From the NCBI GenBank assembly GCA_018713375.1, contig DVOV01000057.1, positions 1 to 8,073 on the forward strand: DNA of 8,073 nucleotides, written 5' to 3'. The position numbers and the translations under genes were made by a program. The first letter of the stretch is position 1. The number at the start of each line of letters is the position of its first letter. The notes below the pieces were generated by a model, which was not told the origin of the DNA, searched no databases, and saw only the letters and a list, made by a program, of their open reading frames with translations. Below are positions 1-6,635 of the stretch, piece after piece. Origin of the DNA: Candidatus Scatomorpha stercorigallinarum (lineage in GTDB: Bacteria > Bacillota_A > Clostridia > Oscillospirales > Oscillospiraceae).

Positions 1-2
1 GC

Positions 3-629
3 CAGATCGCCGAGGGCGAGCGCAAGGAGCTGGACATCATCGTCAAGGCGGACGTGCAGGGCAGCGCGGAGGCCGTCAAGACCTCTCTGGAGAAGCTTAC
101 CAACGAGGAAGTGCGCGTGAAGGTCATCCACTCCGGCGTGGGCGCTATCAGCGAGAGCGACGTGATGCTGGCGGCGACCAGCAACGCGCTGATCGTCGGC
201 TTCAACGTGCGTCCCGACAGCGCCGCCAGGGACTACGCCGCCCGGGCCAATGTGGAGATCCGCACCTACCGCGTCATCTACGACTGCATCAACGAGATCG
301 AGGCCGCCATGAAGGGCATGCTCGCGCCCAAGTTCGCCGAGCAGGTCATCGCCCATATCGAGATCAGGCAGCTCTACAAGGTCAGCAAAGTGGGCACCGT
401 CTGCGGCTGCTACGTGCAGGACGGCAAGGTGCAGCGCGGCTGCAAGGTGCGCGTGGTGCGCGACGGCATCGTCATTTTCGAGGGCGAGATGGCCTCGCTG
501 CGCCGCTTCAAGGACGACGTGAAGGAAGTCGCCTCCGGCTACGAGTGCGGCATCCAGATAGAGAAGTTCAACGACGAGCACGTGGGCGACATCATCGAGG
601 CCTACGTGATGAAGCAGATAGAGAATTAA
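3..629 (+). CDS. infB: Translation initiation factor IF-2, C-terminal part (5' end outside window)
   Basis: The open frame runs from the left edge (first full codon at base 3) to TAA at 627-629, giving the last 208 residues of IF-2. IF-2 is the GTPase that places fMet-tRNA on the 30S subunit and promotes subunit joining; its G domain lies upstream of the window. What is visible matches domain C1 (from [11 protein letters not shown], about residues 14-24 of the fragment) and domain C2, which binds fMet-tRNA. Strongly conserved C2 blocks are [30 protein letters not shown] and [12 protein letters not shown], ending in VGDIIEAY just before the stop. The C-terminus is of normal length with no frameshift. 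A GTG at base 54 lies inside the C1 domain and is not a real start, because the conserved frame continues upstream of it. Family assignment is from recognised motifs and the rbfA-nrnA-truB-ribF neighbourhood. Confidence 0.97.
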   Translation, partial: QIAEGERKELDIIVKADVQGSAEAVKTSLEKLTNEEVRVKVIHSGVGAISESDVMLAATSNALIVGFNVRPDSAARDYAARANVEIRTYRVIYDCINEIEAAMKGMLAPKFAEQVIAHIEIRQLYKVSKVGTVCGCYVQDGKVQRGCKVRVVRDGIVIFEGEMASLRRFKDDVKEVASGYECGIQIEKFNDEHVGDIIEAYVMKQIEN

Positions 630-650
630 CTGCCGCAACGCCTGCGGCGG
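630..650 (+). promoter_or_regulatory. Small hairpin between infB and the next gene, touching its Shine-Dalgarno
   Basis: GCCGCA (632-637) pairs perfectly with TGCGGC (643-648) around a 5-base loop. The stem extends outward by a T-G wobble (631/649) and a C-G pair (630/650). Bases 649-650 are the first two G of the GGAGG Shine-Dalgarno (649-653) for the small membrane gene starting at 663. No T run follows, so it is not a classical terminator. It could lower translation of the downstream gene or stabilise the infB 3' end. Both roles are inference, and in a 60% GC genome a 6-bp stem can arise by chance. Confidence 0.35.
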
Positions 651-662
651 AGGTGTGCGCTT

Positions 663-980
663 GTGACTAATGAACAGATCACGGCTGTCGCTGTCTGCTC
701 CGTCATCGCGCTCCCGCTGATAATAATATCCATTGTGCTCATGACGGGACGCGGCGGCGATTTCATTGCCGGGTTTAACACCAAGAACCGCGACGAGCGG
801 GAAAAATACGACGAAAAAGCGGTCTGCCGCTGCGTTGGCCGCTTCACACTGCCCGCGGGGCTGCTCATGCCGCTGCTTCCGCTCGGCGGTGTGTATGCGG
901 CCGCTTTTATCGGCTACACTGTTATCGGAGCCGCGGTCGTGATGATAAGGCTCAGGAAGAGCGGGAAATTCAGGCGCTGA
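663..980 (+). CDS. Small DUF3784-like membrane protein inserted between infB and rbfA
   Basis: This encodes 105 residues of unknown biochemical function. The GTG start at 663 is supported by GGAGG at 649-653 with a 9-base spacer; in-frame TAA of infB at 627-629 limits any earlier start. Predicted layout: a hydrophobic helix at residues about 6-28, a conserved-looking hydrophilic stretch with GGDFIAGFNT (31-40), EKYD (47-50) and EKAVCR (51-56), then hydrophobic helices about 61-76 and 78-96, and a basic tail (RLRKSGKFRR). The glycine-rich 'AGFNT...EKYDEKALCR' pattern between helices is what I associate with DUF3784, seen in many Firmicutes as small 2-3 TM proteins; that assignment is from memory of the pattern. 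GC is about 58% by hand count, somewhat below the 64% of the infB start. Its place inside a ribosome-maturation operon is not the usual arrangement, and nothing in the protein suggests a translation role. Confidence 0.8.
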   Translation: MTNEQITAVAVCSVIALPLIIISIVLMTGRGGDFIAGFNTKNRDEREKYDEKAVCRCVGRFTLPAGLLMPLLPLGGVYAAAFIGYTVIGAAVVMIRLRKSGKFRR

Positions 981-1011
981 ACGCCTCCATTACTGTTTAA
1001 GAGGTAAGCTT

Positions 1012-1386
1012 ATGGCAACTTCCAACCGCATTGGGCGGATAAACGACGACATACAGCGCGTGCTGGCCGAGCGGCTGCGCTCTGTGAAGGACCCGCGCGT
1101 GCAGCAGGGGATGATAAGCGTTACGCGCGTGGAGACCACGGGCGATTTGCGCTATGCCAAGGTCTGGCTCTCTGTGCTCGGCGAGCTGAACGAGAAGGAG
1201 TTCAAGCGCGGGCTGAAGAGCTGCGCCGGCTGGCTGCGGCACGAGTTGAGCGACGCGCTGTCCCTGCGCTATACGCCGGAGCTGACGTTCGAGCTCGATC
1301 ACTCCATCGAGTACGGGGCCAAGATCAGCCGCATGATAGAGGACATCGAGGAGGCCGAGAGGCATGAAGAACCTGACGGCGAGTGA
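1012..1386 (+). CDS. rbfA: 30S ribosome-binding factor RbfA
   Basis: RbfA is a small KH-fold protein that binds the immature 30S subunit near the 5' end of 16S rRNA and helps late maturation, notably at low temperature. The 124 residues match the family length. Recognised blocks are the N-terminal helix (RIGRINDDIQRVLAERL, 6-22), KDPRV (26-30), the strand VTRVETTGDLRYAKVWLSVLG (37-57), the KH2-type 'AxG' kink (CAGWLRHEL, 71-79), and the last conserved part LRYTPELTFELDHSIEYG (85-102), followed by a helix and an acidic tail. ATG at 1012 is preceded by AAGAGGT (999-1005) at a good distance. The gene starts 31 bases after the small membrane gene, and its last 23 bases overlap nrnA in another frame, which suggests translational coupling. 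Confidence 0.96.
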   Translation: MATSNRIGRINDDIQRVLAERLRSVKDPRVQQGMISVTRVETTGDLRYAKVWLSVLGELNEKEFKRGLKSCAGWLRHELSDALSLRYTPELTFELDHSIEYGAKISRMIEDIEEAERHEEPDGE

Positions 1387-2314
1387 GTGCGCCGCCTGGC
1401 TGAAGGCGCGCGACGGGTATATCATCCTCAGCCATATCAGGCCGGACGGCGACACCATCGGCAGCGGCGCAGCGCTCTGCTCCGCGCTGCGCCGCGCCGG
1501 GAAAACGGCCTATTGCTATGATAACAAGGGAATAAAGCGCATGTTCGCCCCCTTTGCCGCGCCGTACCTGGCGGGCGAGGGGTTTTGCGCTGATACGGTG
1601 ATATCCGTGGACGTGGCCAGTGAGCGGCTGTTCCCGGAGGGCTTTGATGGGAAAGTGGAGCTGGCCATCGACCACCATCCAACCAACACGCTCTTTGCTG
1701 AAAACGTCTGCATCGCGGCGGAGAAGGCCGCCTGCGGCGAGCTGGTGCTGGAGATCATACGCGAGCTCTGCGGAGACGTGACGGCGGAGGAGGCGGAGCT
1801 GCTCTATGTGGCCGTGAGCACGGACACGGGCTGCTTCCAGTACTCCAACACCAATGCGCCGGCCCTGCGCGCGGCGGCGGAGCTCATAGAGCTGGGGGCG
1901 GACAACTCCGCGCTCAATATACGCCTTTTCCGCAGTATTTCCCGCGCGCGGATGGCGCTCGAGGGGCGTATCATGGCCGGGATGCGTTATTTTCACGGCG
2001 GCAAGGTGTCTGCCGCGCTGGTGACGCGCGCGCTGCTTGCTGAGTGCGGCGCCACGGAGGACGACTGCGAGGACCTCGCCGGGCTGGTGGGCAAGGTGGA
2101 GGGCTGCTCCGTCAGCCTGCTCATCCGTGAGCTGGGCGAGAACGACTGCAAGATATCGGCCCGCAGCAAGCCGGGCGTGGACGTTTCGCGCGTCTGCGCC
2201 GTGTACGGCGGCGGGGGGCATGCCATGGCCTCCGGCTGCACGCTCAACTGCCCGCCGGAGGAGGCCCTGGGGCTGATGCTGAAGGCGATAGACGAAAAAT
2301 GCCCGCAGCTGTGA
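1364..2314 (+). CDS. nrnA: DHH/DHHA1 phosphoesterase, NrnA type (oligoribonuclease / pAp phosphatase)
   Basis: In characterised homologues this enzyme degrades short RNA oligomers and dephosphorylates 3'-phosphoadenosine 5'-phosphate; some relatives act on cyclic dinucleotide breakdown products. The 316 residues match the family. The DHH domain shows the metal-binding motifs in order: HIRPDGDTIGS (H24, D28, D30), SVDVAS (D83), AIDHHPTN (D103-H104-H105) and STDTG (D154). The C-terminal DHHA1 domain shows a substrate-binding GGGGHAMASG stretch (282-291). All key residues are present. ATG 1364 lies inside rbfA and has GAGGAGG (1348-1354) 9 bases upstream. The gene sits in the conserved rbfA-DHH-truB slot of Firmicutes, which supports NrnA over other DHH proteins such as RecJ or GdpP; exact substrate preference cannot be read from sequence. 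Confidence 0.92.
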   Translation: MKNLTASECAAWLKARDGYIILSHIRPDGDTIGSGAALCSALRRAGKTAYCYDNKGIKRMFAPFAAPYLAGEGFCADTVISVDVASERLFPEGFDGKVELAIDHHPTNTLFAENVCIAAEKAACGELVLEIIRELCGDVTAEEAELLYVAVSTDTGCFQYSNTNAPALRAAAELIELGADNSALNIRLFRSISRARMALEGRIMAGMRYFHGGKVSAALVTRALLAECGATEDDCEDLAGLVGKVEGCSVSLLIRELGENDCKISARSKPGVDVSRVCAVYGGGGHAMASGCTLNCPPEEALGLMLKAIDEKCPQL

Positions 2315-3180
2315 ACGGGATACTGATAGTAGACAAGCCCGCCGGCTGGACGAGCCACGACGTGGTGGGCAAGGTGCGCCGCCTGGCAGGCACCAGGCGC
2401 GTGGGCCACGCGGGGACGCTCGACCCCATGGCCACGGGCGTCCTGGTCGTGCTGCTGGGACGCGCCACGCGCGCGGCCGAGTTCGCTGAAGCGCAGGTGA
2501 AGGGCTATCGCGCGCATATACGCTTCGGCATCACGACCGACACGCTGGATACGGAGGGCCGGATGCTCTCCGAGGGCGGGGAGAGGCCGGAATTGCCGGA
2601 GATCGAGGCGGTCCTGCCGCGCTTCCGCGGGGAGATAGAGCAGGTGCCGCCCATGTACTCGGCCATCAAGCAGAATGGGCGCAAGCTCTACGAGATTGCC
2701 CGCGCGGGCGGGGAAGTGGAGCGGAAGGCGCGAAAGGTTTACATAACACGCTTAGACTGCGCGGGGCCGTTGGAGGATGGGGACTTTGAGCTGGACGTCG
2801 AGTGTTCGAAGGGGACTTACATACGCTCGCTCTGTGCGGATATCGGCGAGTCGCTGGGCTGCGGGGCGTGTATGTCGGCGCTGAGGCGGACGTATTCAGG
2901 CGCTTTCCGCGCTGAGGACGCGCTGACGCTCGCGGAGATAGAGGAGCGGGGCGTTATGAGCTGCCTGCTGCCTGTGGACACGCTTTTTGCGCAGAGGCCA
3001 GCCTTGACGCTTTCCGGCGGGAGGGACGAGCGCGCCGTGCGCAACGGCTCGGACGTGGCCGCGCCGGCGGGCGCGCCGGAAGGCGAGGTGCGCGTCTACG
3101 CCGCGGACGGGGAATTTTTGATGCTCGGCGCGGTGCGTGAGGGCGTGCTGCACACGATAAAGAGCTTTTTTGAGGTCTGA
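2299..3180 (+). CDS. truB: tRNA pseudouridine(55) synthase TruB
   Basis: TruB isomerises U55 in the T-loop of most tRNAs to pseudouridine. Of 293 residues, the catalytic domain shows DKPAGWTSHDVV (12-23), VGHAGTLDPMATGVL (35-49) with catalytic Asp42, KGY (68-70), TDTLDTEG (80-87), PPMYSAIKQNGRKLYE (117-132) and CSKGTYIRSL (169-178). A C-terminal extension of about 60 residues fits a PUA-like RNA-binding domain. Start choice is uncertain. ATG 2299 has AAGGCG (2282-2287) upstream and overlaps nrnA by 16 bases. GTG 2311 would overlap the nrnA stop as GTGA and give the family-typical N-terminus (M)NGILIVDKP, four residues shorter. I keep the ATG because of its better ribosome-binding context. Either way the gene is coupled to nrnA. 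ribF starts 3 bases after its stop. Confidence 0.95.
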   Translation: MPAAVNGILIVDKPAGWTSHDVVGKVRRLAGTRRVGHAGTLDPMATGVLVVLLGRATRAAEFAEAQVKGYRAHIRFGITTDTLDTEGRMLSEGGERPELPEIEAVLPRFRGEIEQVPPMYSAIKQNGRKLYEIARAGGEVERKARKVYITRLDCAGPLEDGDFELDVECSKGTYIRSLCADIGESLGCGACMSALRRTYSGAFRAEDALTLAEIEERGVMSCLLPVDTLFAQRPALTLSGGRDERAVRNGSDVAAPAGAPEGEVRVYAADGEFLMLGAVREGVLHTIKSFFEV

Positions 3181-3183
3181 TAT

Positions 3184-4089
3184 ATGGCGGAGACAAAGAG
3201 AGTTATCGCGCTGGGATTTTTTGACGGGGTGCATCTGGGCCACGCGGCGTTGATGCAGATGACCAAGCGGCGCGCGCAGGAGCGCGGCGTGACGCCGGCG
3301 GTGCTTACCTTCGACACGCACCCGGACACGCTGGTGAAGGGCGTCGAGGTGCCGCTCATCAACTCGCCGGAGGGGCGCGCGGAGATCATCCGCCGCGTAT
3401 ACGGCATCGAGAGCGTCATTTTCATCCACTTTAACCGTGCGGTGATGCAGATGCCCTGGCAGGACTTCTTGCGCTCGCTGGTGGACGAGCTGCACGCGGT
3501 GCATGTCGTTGTGGGATACGACTTCAGCTGCGGCTACCGCGGCGAGGGCCGCGCGCTGAACATCGCTGCATGGTGCTCGCAGCACGGGCTGGGCTGCGAT
3601 ATCATCGACGCCGTCAAGCTCGACGGCGAGGTGGTGAGCTCAACACGTATCCGCCGGGCGATAGCCGAAGGCGATATGGAGGAGGCCAACCGCCTGCTTG
3701 GCCACCCGCACTGCCTGGTGGACACAGTGCACTATGGCTTCCAGCTGGGGGCCAGGCTGGGCACGCCAACTATCAATATGCGTTTCGCCGAGGGTGTGCT
3801 GGTGCCGCGGCACGGGGTGTACGCCGCCAAGGTGTTTCTCGACGACGGCTCCGAGCACATGGCGGTGACGAACGTGGGCGTGAGGCCCACGGTGTCCGGC
3901 AGCGACCGCGTGAGCGTGGAGAGCTATATCCTCGGTTTTGACGGCGACCTTTATGACCACACGGTGCGGGTGGAGTTCCACCACTTCATACGCGACGAGC
4001 GCAGGTTTGCCGGCACGGAGGAGCTGCGCGAGCAGATCCTGCACGACGCGGAGACCACAAGGCGCTATTTTGGCGGCCAGGACAAGTGA
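3184..4089 (+). CDS. ribF: Bifunctional riboflavin kinase / FAD synthetase RibF
   Basis: RibF converts riboflavin to FMN (C-terminal kinase) and FMN to FAD (N-terminal adenylyltransferase) in the cytoplasm. The 301 residues match the usual length. The nucleotidyltransferase half shows GFFDGVHLGH (11-20), TFDTHP (42-47), VVGYDFSCGYRG (109-120) and VSSTRIRRAI (151-160). The kinase half shows GARLGTPTIN (189-198, a variant of the usual GxxLGxPTAN), GVYAA (211-215), TNVGVRPT (229-236) and the catalytic-Glu block VESYILGFDGDLY (245-257, Glu246). ATG 3184 has GAGGT (3172-3176), located in the last codons of truB, with a 7-base spacer. As the last gene before the strong terminator at 4128-4156 it closes the operon. 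No FMN riboswitch is seen nearby, as expected for this operon position. Confidence 0.96.
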   Translation: MAETKRVIALGFFDGVHLGHAALMQMTKRRAQERGVTPAVLTFDTHPDTLVKGVEVPLINSPEGRAEIIRRVYGIESVIFIHFNRAVMQMPWQDFLRSLVDELHAVHVVVGYDFSCGYRGEGRALNIAAWCSQHGLGCDIIDAVKLDGEVVSSTRIRRAIAEGDMEEANRLLGHPHCLVDTVHYGFQLGARLGTPTINMRFAEGVLVPRHGVYAAKVFLDDGSEHMAVTNVGVRPTVSGSDRVSVESYILGFDGDLYDHTVRVEFHHFIRDERRFAGTEELREQILHDAETTRRYFGGQDK

Positions 4090-4100
4090 AAAGACGCGAG

Positions 4101-4123
4101 CGCCCCGCCGTGCAGGAGGGGCG
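4101..4123 (+). other. Minor hairpin upstream of the ribF terminator
   Basis: CGCCCC (4101-4106) pairs with GGGGCG (4118-4123) around an 11-base loop, 11 bases after the ribF stop and directly before the A run of the terminator. It has no T run of its own. It may protect the 3' end of the mRNA or be incidental to GC richness. Confidence 0.3.
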
Positions 4124-4127
4124 GCAG

Positions 4128-4156
4128 AAAAAAGCCCGGCTCTGCCGGGCTTTTTT
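4128..4156 (+). terminator. Strong intrinsic terminator of the infB-ribF operon
   Basis: A 7-bp perfect GC stem, GCCCGGC (4134-4140) and GCCGGGC (4144-4150), with a TCT loop is followed by six T (4151-4156) and preceded by six A (4128-4133). The A and T tracts extend the pairing to 13 bp and make it a textbook terminator in both directions. It lies 38 bases after the ribF stop, and no minus-strand gene reads into it from the right. Confidence 0.93.
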
Positions 4157-4178
4157 GACGGATGCGTCTGCTATTTTG

Positions 4179-4207
4179 TTGCGTTATCTGATATGGCGTG
4201 TTATAGT
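4179..4207 (+). promoter_or_regulatory. Sigma-A-type promoter with extended -10 for the 2TM/TPR-like gene
   Basis: TATAGT (4202-4207, five of six matches to TATAAT) is preceded by TGT at 4199-4201, a perfect extended -10 (TGnTATAGT). A weak -35, TTGCGT (4179-4184), sits 17 bases upstream. The region is locally AT-rich between GC-rich genes. A start near 4213-4215 would leave a leader of only about 17 bases, made up mostly of the Shine-Dalgarno GAAGGGAGG (4215-4223). No operator-like palindrome was seen around it. Confidence 0.72.
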
Positions 4208-4230
4208 AAATAAAGAAGGGAGGCGGGGCA

Positions 4231-5106
4231 ATGGACAACGCCGCTGTGGACAAGCTGGTGAAAAAGACGTACGGGCGGGCGTGGGCGCCCTGGTTATATA
4301 TTATCACCGGCGCCGTCGTCTTTGCGCTGCTTTCGTTCATCGTGCTCTGCGCGCTGCTGGGCACTCCGTTCTCCTATGAGGTGGACGCACTGTTTTTTAC
4401 CATCTCTTATGAGGGCTGGCTGGACACGAAGCCATATATGTGGGCGGTATGGATGGCCCTGGGCTTCACGCCGTATATGGCCCTCTATTTGGCCGAAAGA
4501 GCGCGGAGGGTGCGGCGCGTCATGCGCATATACACGCGGGACTGCGACGAGGAGCTCTGCCTGCGCGTCCTGCGCCGCGCCGTGGACTATGGCAAAGAGA
4601 AGCGCATATACCGGCGTTTCGATATGCGCTGTTCGTTGTACTTCATCCTGGAAAACGGGTACGTGCATCTGCTCTGCACCTCCGGGCGCGTGGAAGAGGC
4701 GCGGGAATACATGGAAAACGGCTGGCTCAGGCGCAAAGGCTACCTTTACCGCGACACGTTGTGTGCGGTAGACTATGCTGAGGCCGCGTACGCCGGGGAT
4801 GAGCCGCGCGCGAGGGCGGCGGCAGCCCGCGCCGGCAAGCTGAAGCGCAGCAACTACGGTGTACAGGCTACGCTGAGCGCGCTGCGCGGGGAATACGCAG
4901 CGGCCATTGAGCTGGCCGGCAAGCAGGCCGACTCCACGGACGCCGGCCTGGTCGAATACACCTATTTTACCGCCCGCTGCTACGAGCGTATGGGCGATAC
5001 GGACATGGCCGCCGTGCGTTACGGATACGCCGCAGAAAGCGGCGGTACCATGCGCTGCGCTCAGAAGGCGCGCGAATGGCTCGCGGCGCGTGAAAGGGAA
5101 CAGTGA
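4231..5106 (+). CDS. Unknown membrane protein: two N-terminal TM helices and a TPR-like helical domain
   Basis: I do not recognise this 291-residue protein. ATG 4231 follows GAAGGGAGG (4215-4223) with a 7-base spacer. Hydrophobic segments at about 21-44 and 69-88 look like two membrane helices joined by a short loop (GTPFSYEVDALFFTISYEGW, 44-63). A very basic stretch follows the second helix (ERARRVRRVMR, 89-99), which by the positive-inside rule puts the C-terminal 200 residues in the cytoplasm. That part is helical with repeat-like units: GRVEEAREYMENGW (152-165), AYAGDEPRARAAAARAG (186-202), LRGEYAAAIELAGKQA (218-233) and YERMGDTDMAAVRYGYAAESG (251-271). The last is the closest to a TPR. 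A membrane-anchored TPR scaffold is a reasonable structural guess; partner and process are unknown. It is monocistronic, with its own promoter and terminator, and its base composition resembles its neighbours. Confidence 0.85.
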   Translation: MDNAAVDKLVKKTYGRAWAPWLYIITGAVVFALLSFIVLCALLGTPFSYEVDALFFTISYEGWLDTKPYMWAVWMALGFTPYMALYLAERARRVRRVMRIYTRDCDEELCLRVLRRAVDYGKEKRIYRRFDMRCSLYFILENGYVHLLCTSGRVEEAREYMENGWLRRKGYLYRDTLCAVDYAEAAYAGDEPRARAAAARAGKLKRSNYGVQATLSALRGEYAAAIELAGKQADSTDAGLVEYTYFTARCYERMGDTDMAAVRYGYAAESGGTMRCAQKAREWLAAREREQ

Positions 5107-5117
5107 CGGACAGCAGG

Positions 5118-5154
5118 AGACCCGGCCAATGCCTGAGGCATGGGCCGGGTCTTT
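5118..5154 (+). terminator. Long hairpin, likely terminator for the 2TM/TPR-like gene
   Basis: AGACCCGGCC (5118-5127) pairs fully with GGCCGGGTCT (5143-5152). After one A/G mismatch, ATGCC (5129-5133) pairs with GGCAT (5137-5141) around a TGA loop, giving 15 paired positions. It starts 12 bases after the stop of the + strand gene. The T tract is only TTT (5152-5154, the first being part of the stem), so it is a very stable stem with a weak U run. Confidence 0.75.
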
Positions 5155-5157
5155 GAA

Positions 5158-5188
5158 CAAAGCGTCCCGTTTCGGGCTGGACGCTTTG
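5158..5188 (-). terminator. Hairpin directly downstream of trkH, likely its terminator
   Basis: CAAAGCGTCC (5158-5167) pairs with GGACGCTTTG (5179-5188), a 10-bp perfect stem with an 11-base interior that can form a further short stem. It begins one base beyond the trkH stop codon on the minus strand. The stem base is AT-rich (the leftward transcript ends the stem in GCUUUG, then UUC), which gives a modest U-rich end. It could also act on rightward transcripts that pass the first hairpin. Confidence 0.65.
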
Positions 5189-5189
5189 C

Positions 5190-6632
5190 TTATCTCTTGC
5201 GCCAGGTGCTGGGCGTGAAGAGGATAAGGATGGGGAAGATCTCCAATCGGCCGAGGAGCATGTCCGCGCTGAGGATGAGCTTGGAGATGTCCGAGAAGGC
5301 GCTGAAGTTGCCCATCGGGCCCACATCGCCAAGGCCGGGGCCGACGTTGGAGATGCAGGTGACGACAGAGGTGAAGGTGGTAACGAGGTCGAAGCCGTCC
5401 AGCGCCACCAGCACCGTGGAGATGAAGGTGATGGTGATGTAAAGCACAAAGAACACCAGCGCGGCGCGGATGGTGGTAGCCTCCACAGAGCGGCCGTCCA
5501 TGCGCACGGAGTAGGTGCGGCGCGGGTTGAGCATCTTGACGATCTCCTGCTTGGCTGTTTTGGCCAGGAGGATGATACGCGAGACTTTCAAGCCGCCGCC
5601 CGTGCTGCCGGCGCTGGCGCCGATGAACATCACGAGCACCAGTATCGCCTTTGAGAACGAGGGCCAGAGGTCGAAGTTCGTGGTGGCGAAGCCGGTGGTG
5701 GTCATCACCGACGAGACCTGGAAGAAGGCGTATCTGAGGGCCGTCCAGAAGGACTCATAATAGCCGCCCAGAAGGTCCACGGCGATGAGCACCGAAGCGG
5801 CGGCGGCGATGCCGAAATAGCCGAGGAACTCGCTGTTGGTGAACGCTGCGCGGAATTTGCGGATGAGCAGCAGGAAATAGATGTTGAAGTTGACGCCGAA
5901 GAGCATCATGAAGATGCCGGTGACGATGTCTATGTACGCGCTGTCGTAATAGCCGATGGAGAGCGCCTTTACGCTGAAGCCGCCGGTGCCGGCGGTGGCC
6001 ATGGAGTGGTTGACGGAGTCGAAGAACGGCATCCCGCCGGCGCAGAGGAGGATGATGAGGATGACCGTGAGGACGACGTAGATGAGGTAGGTGATGGCGG
6101 AGCTGCGGCGGATGCGCGGCACCAGCTTGCCCACAACGGGGCCGGGGACCTCCGCGCGCATGATGTGCATGCTGCGCTCCTCGCTCAGCGGCACCACGGC
6201 CATGATGAACACCAGCACGCCCATGCCGCCTATCCAGTGCGAAAGGCTGCGCCAGAGCAGGTGCCCATGGCTCATCGCCTCGACATCCGTAAGGATGGAG
6301 GAGCCGGTGGTGGTAAAGCCGGAGACGATCTCGAAAAAGGCGTCCACATAGTGGGGTATCTCCCCGGCAAACACGAAGGGCAGAGCGCCCACGAGGCTTA
6401 TCAGCAGCCAGGCGAGGGCCACGCTGACGAAGCCCTCGCGGGCATAGAGGTCCTTGCGCTTGAGCTTCGGCAGAGCGAGCAGCACGGCCAGGGCGGCCGC
6501 GATGCCCATCGTGTAGAGGAAGCTGGCGGGGGATTCGCCGTACCAGAGGGCGGTGACAGTGGGCAGCAGCATCAGCGCGGCCAGGACGCCCATGACGCGG
6601 CTGAGTATCTTCGATATCATCCGGTAATTCAT
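5190..6632 (-). CDS. trkH: Trk/Ktr-type potassium uptake channel subunit TrkH
   Basis: TrkH is the membrane subunit of a K+ uptake system; four pseudo-repeats of helix-pore loop-helix form one pore, gated by the TrkA ring on the cytoplasmic side. The 480 residues match the family. The four filter loops are visible: SGFTTTGSS (104-112), ATAGTGGFS (212-220), MTTTGFATT (310-318) and CISNVGPGLG (426-435), each with the conserved filter glycine. Also typical are SHWIGGMGVLVF (131-142) and the glycine-rich GASAGSTGGGLKV (338-350) of the third repeat, whose helix break forms the internal gate. About 10-12 hydrophobic helices are seen. The ATG (6632-6630) lies 3 bases after the trkA stop and has GAGG (complement of 6641-6644) 8 bases upstream, inside the end of trkA. 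The stop is TAA at 5192-5190. Confidence 0.95.
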   Translation of the reverse strand: MNYRMISKILSRVMGVLAALMLLPTVTALWYGESPASFLYTMGIAAALAVLLALPKLKRKDLYAREGFVSVALAWLLISLVGALPFVFAGEIPHYVDAFFEIVSGFTTTGSSILTDVEAMSHGHLLWRSLSHWIGGMGVLVFIMAVVPLSEERSMHIMRAEVPGPVVGKLVPRIRRSSAITYLIYVVLTVILIILLCAGGMPFFDSVNHSMATAGTGGFSVKALSIGYYDSAYIDIVTGIFMMLFGVNFNIYFLLLIRKFRAAFTNSEFLGYFGIAAAASVLIAVDLLGGYYESFWTALRYAFFQVSSVMTTTGFATTNFDLWPSFSKAILVLVMFIGASAGSTGGGLKVSRIILLAKTAKQEIVKMLNPRRTYSVRMDGRSVEATTIRAALVFFVLYITITFISTVLVALDGFDLVTTFTSVVTCISNVGPGLGDVGPMGNFSAFSDISKLILSADMLLGRLEIFPILILFTPSTWRKR

Positions 6633-6635
6633 AGG

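Noticed and set aside
1325..2221. A 298-codon open frame on the minus strand opposite nrnA
   Set aside because: It is His/Arg/Ala-rich shadow coding opposite a gene with complete DHH and DHHA1 motifs; no Shine-Dalgarno or family pattern supports it.
4155..4177. TTGACG (4155-4160) with TATTTT (4172-4177) as a promoter
   Set aside because: The 11-base spacing is too short for a sigma-A promoter, and the TTGACG is partly made of the terminator T run. The extended -10 at 4199-4207 is better.
4086..4379. Possible small + strand frame crossing the ribF terminator and promoter
   Set aside because: It would have to be translated across a strong terminator hairpin, lacks a ribosome-binding site, and overlaps the better-supported start at 4231.
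4294..5160. A 288-codon minus-strand frame opposite the 2TM/TPR-like gene
   Set aside because: The + strand frame has a promoter, a strong Shine-Dalgarno, plausible membrane helices and repeats. The minus frame would start inside the terminator hairpin region and has shadow-like composition.
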